Of a stretch of DNA of 64,000 nt, positions 1-64,000 are shown piece after piece. Location of the stretch: positions 11,848,348-11,912,347 of the forward strand of contig CAIIXF020000006.1 in assembly GCA_903813345.2 (NCBI GenBank). Direction: 5' to 3'. This DNA is from Owenia fusiformis (lineage: Eukaryota > Annelida > Polychaeta > Sabellida > Oweniidae). Numbering within the stretch: the first letter of the stretch is position 1; the number at the start of each line of letters is the position of its first letter. The notes beneath the pieces are model-generated. The model saw nothing but the letters and a program-made list of their open reading frames with translations, was not told where the DNA came from and did no database searches. A program made the position numbers and the translations under genes.

Positions 1-164
1 GATGTGTTCGTTACATATTAGCTCAAATAACTTTTGAAATCTACGCCTTCTAAATCTCCAAAATGGCGGAAGTGAGAAAAAATGAAATTTGGAAGTAGCT
101 GCTTATAAGATGGATTATATCTCCGTAATCTGACCCTGTGTGATAATTTAAGATATACAGAATT
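1..164 (+). promoter_or_regulatory. 5' flank / 5' UTR of the ARHGAP39-like gene with YY1-ETS type site
   Basis: Bases 60-74 read AAAATGGCGGAAGTG, an overlap of a YY1-type core (AAAATGGCGG) and an ETS/GABP-type core (CGGAAGTG). This is the kind of composite often found at or just downstream of the start site of animal housekeeping promoters. It lies 90 bases before the predicted start codon, which itself reads ATGGCGG. An in-frame TAA at 144-146 closes the reading frame upstream of that start. The transcription start is not visible, and a further upstream non-coding exon outside the window cannot be excluded. Confidence 0.4.
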
Positions 165-62971
<62,807 letters not shown>

Positions 62972-64000
62972 GTAAATTCCTCGTTTTTACGCTAAAACTA
63001 ACAACATATACACTTATCTGGTGGATGGTTTTTATGCATGAAGTTAAAAAATGACCGATATCCCTGCTTGAAGCTTATATACTGTACTTTGCTACATGTT
63101 TTGATATTTTTTAGTATTATGAACTAACACTGTTATCATTCAAGGTTCTAGAGTCATTCGGGATGCATGAATATTCTTTTTTTTATAAACTAAAACTATT
63201 TTGATTGGGTTTCTATCCCGAAATCTACTTACTTTAAACAAAGTACTAATAATCTGCATGGACTTACAATATATCAATTGATTCCTTGATTCAGCTTGAT
63301 GTAACCGTGATAAATAAGTGTTTGGAATTTTAGGAAAATGTTACCATAGCAATAAAAGATGAAGCTGAAGCCAGTCAGGGTTGTTGTTCTTGTTGCTTTG
63401 TAAGACTTTTTCAAAGTTGCTTCTGTCTCTAACATAATCTAACATCAATCCCTAGATGATGAACCTGTATATTAGGGCTCCCAAGATGCTTTAAATGAAT
63501 ATATGTGTGATTGAATATCATTGGTTCACTTAGATAATGCATCATGGGGTCCCTAGTTTATTTGTCGCACCAATTGCATTGCCCACTCAAAACATTTGGA
63601 TCGTCGTTATGCTAACTAACTAATTTAAGGGAGGAGAAGGGATAGGGAAGAGCTTGGTGTAAATTGTTACAATATATTTTGTCACATTATTCCATGTTAT
63701 GCCTTTTATCTAAAAAGCCTTTTGATTATTGAGATTACCTGTCAAAAATTCAATTCATATGACCTTTGATGCATTCTGCAAATAGAATTAGGATTGTAAA
63801 GGAAGCATTGAAATGATATTGAAGATTCCATCTCACAACAAATAACATTCTTTGCCCTTCTAATTGCTTTAAATGTGTCTCTATTTGTGTTTTTGAGATT
63901 TGTAAGCGTTTATGCCTCAAGAGATTTTGAGTGTTATCCAAGAACATTTTTTCAAGAATTAAGATATTGATAATTAAAAATGATAACTGGACAAACATGT

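Overview
The window is AT-rich animal DNA. It has canonical GT-AG introns of up to 24 kb, two recognisable protein-coding genes, and many short non-autonomous DNA transposons. A single-exon UDP-glycosyltransferase with invertebrate-style motifs, and the style of the repeats, suggest a marine invertebrate (mollusc-like lophotrochozoan, or possibly a basal deuterostome). The sequence alone does not fix the phylum.

Nearly the whole window is the 5' part of one plus-strand gene, an ARHGAP39 (Vilse/CrossGAP) homologue. A minute first coding exon (165-175, start codon plus 8 bases) splices over a 24-kb intron to the first WW-domain exon (24297-24398). The second WW domain follows at 43582-43720. 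Two small exons (48932-49033, 58460-58537), a very large low-complexity exon (59100-61533) and another exon (62017-62327) come next. All phases join into one open frame of 1,059 codons. A small exon at 62921-62971 is possible. The MyTH4 and RhoGAP domains that would complete the protein are not seen and should lie to the right of the window.

Intron 1 (176-24296) contains a nested, intact, single-exon UDP-glucuronosyltransferase-like gene on the same strand (12260-13804). It has a signal peptide, sugar-nucleotide signature, C-terminal membrane anchor and ER-retrieval tail.

The rest is intron with mobile and tandem repeats. Several elements can be delimited to the base by inverted termini and target-site duplications: 493-1052 (8-bp TSD), 1599-1962 (5 bp), 3569-4203 (8 bp, hAT-like), 8351-8728, 41540-41917 and 27383-27431 (one family, 9-bp TSDs, carrying a promoter-like CCAAT/CRE/TATA cluster) and 9796-9998 (5 bp, with a relative at 38593-38802). 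A 4.0-kb giant foldback lies at 53413-57410. Tandem arrays include a 135-150 bp satellite rich in YY1-type GCCGCCATTTT motifs just after exon 3 (44050-44860) and a 17-bp minisatellite at 40502-40802. No rRNA, convincing tRNA, CRISPR or bacterial-type feature was seen.
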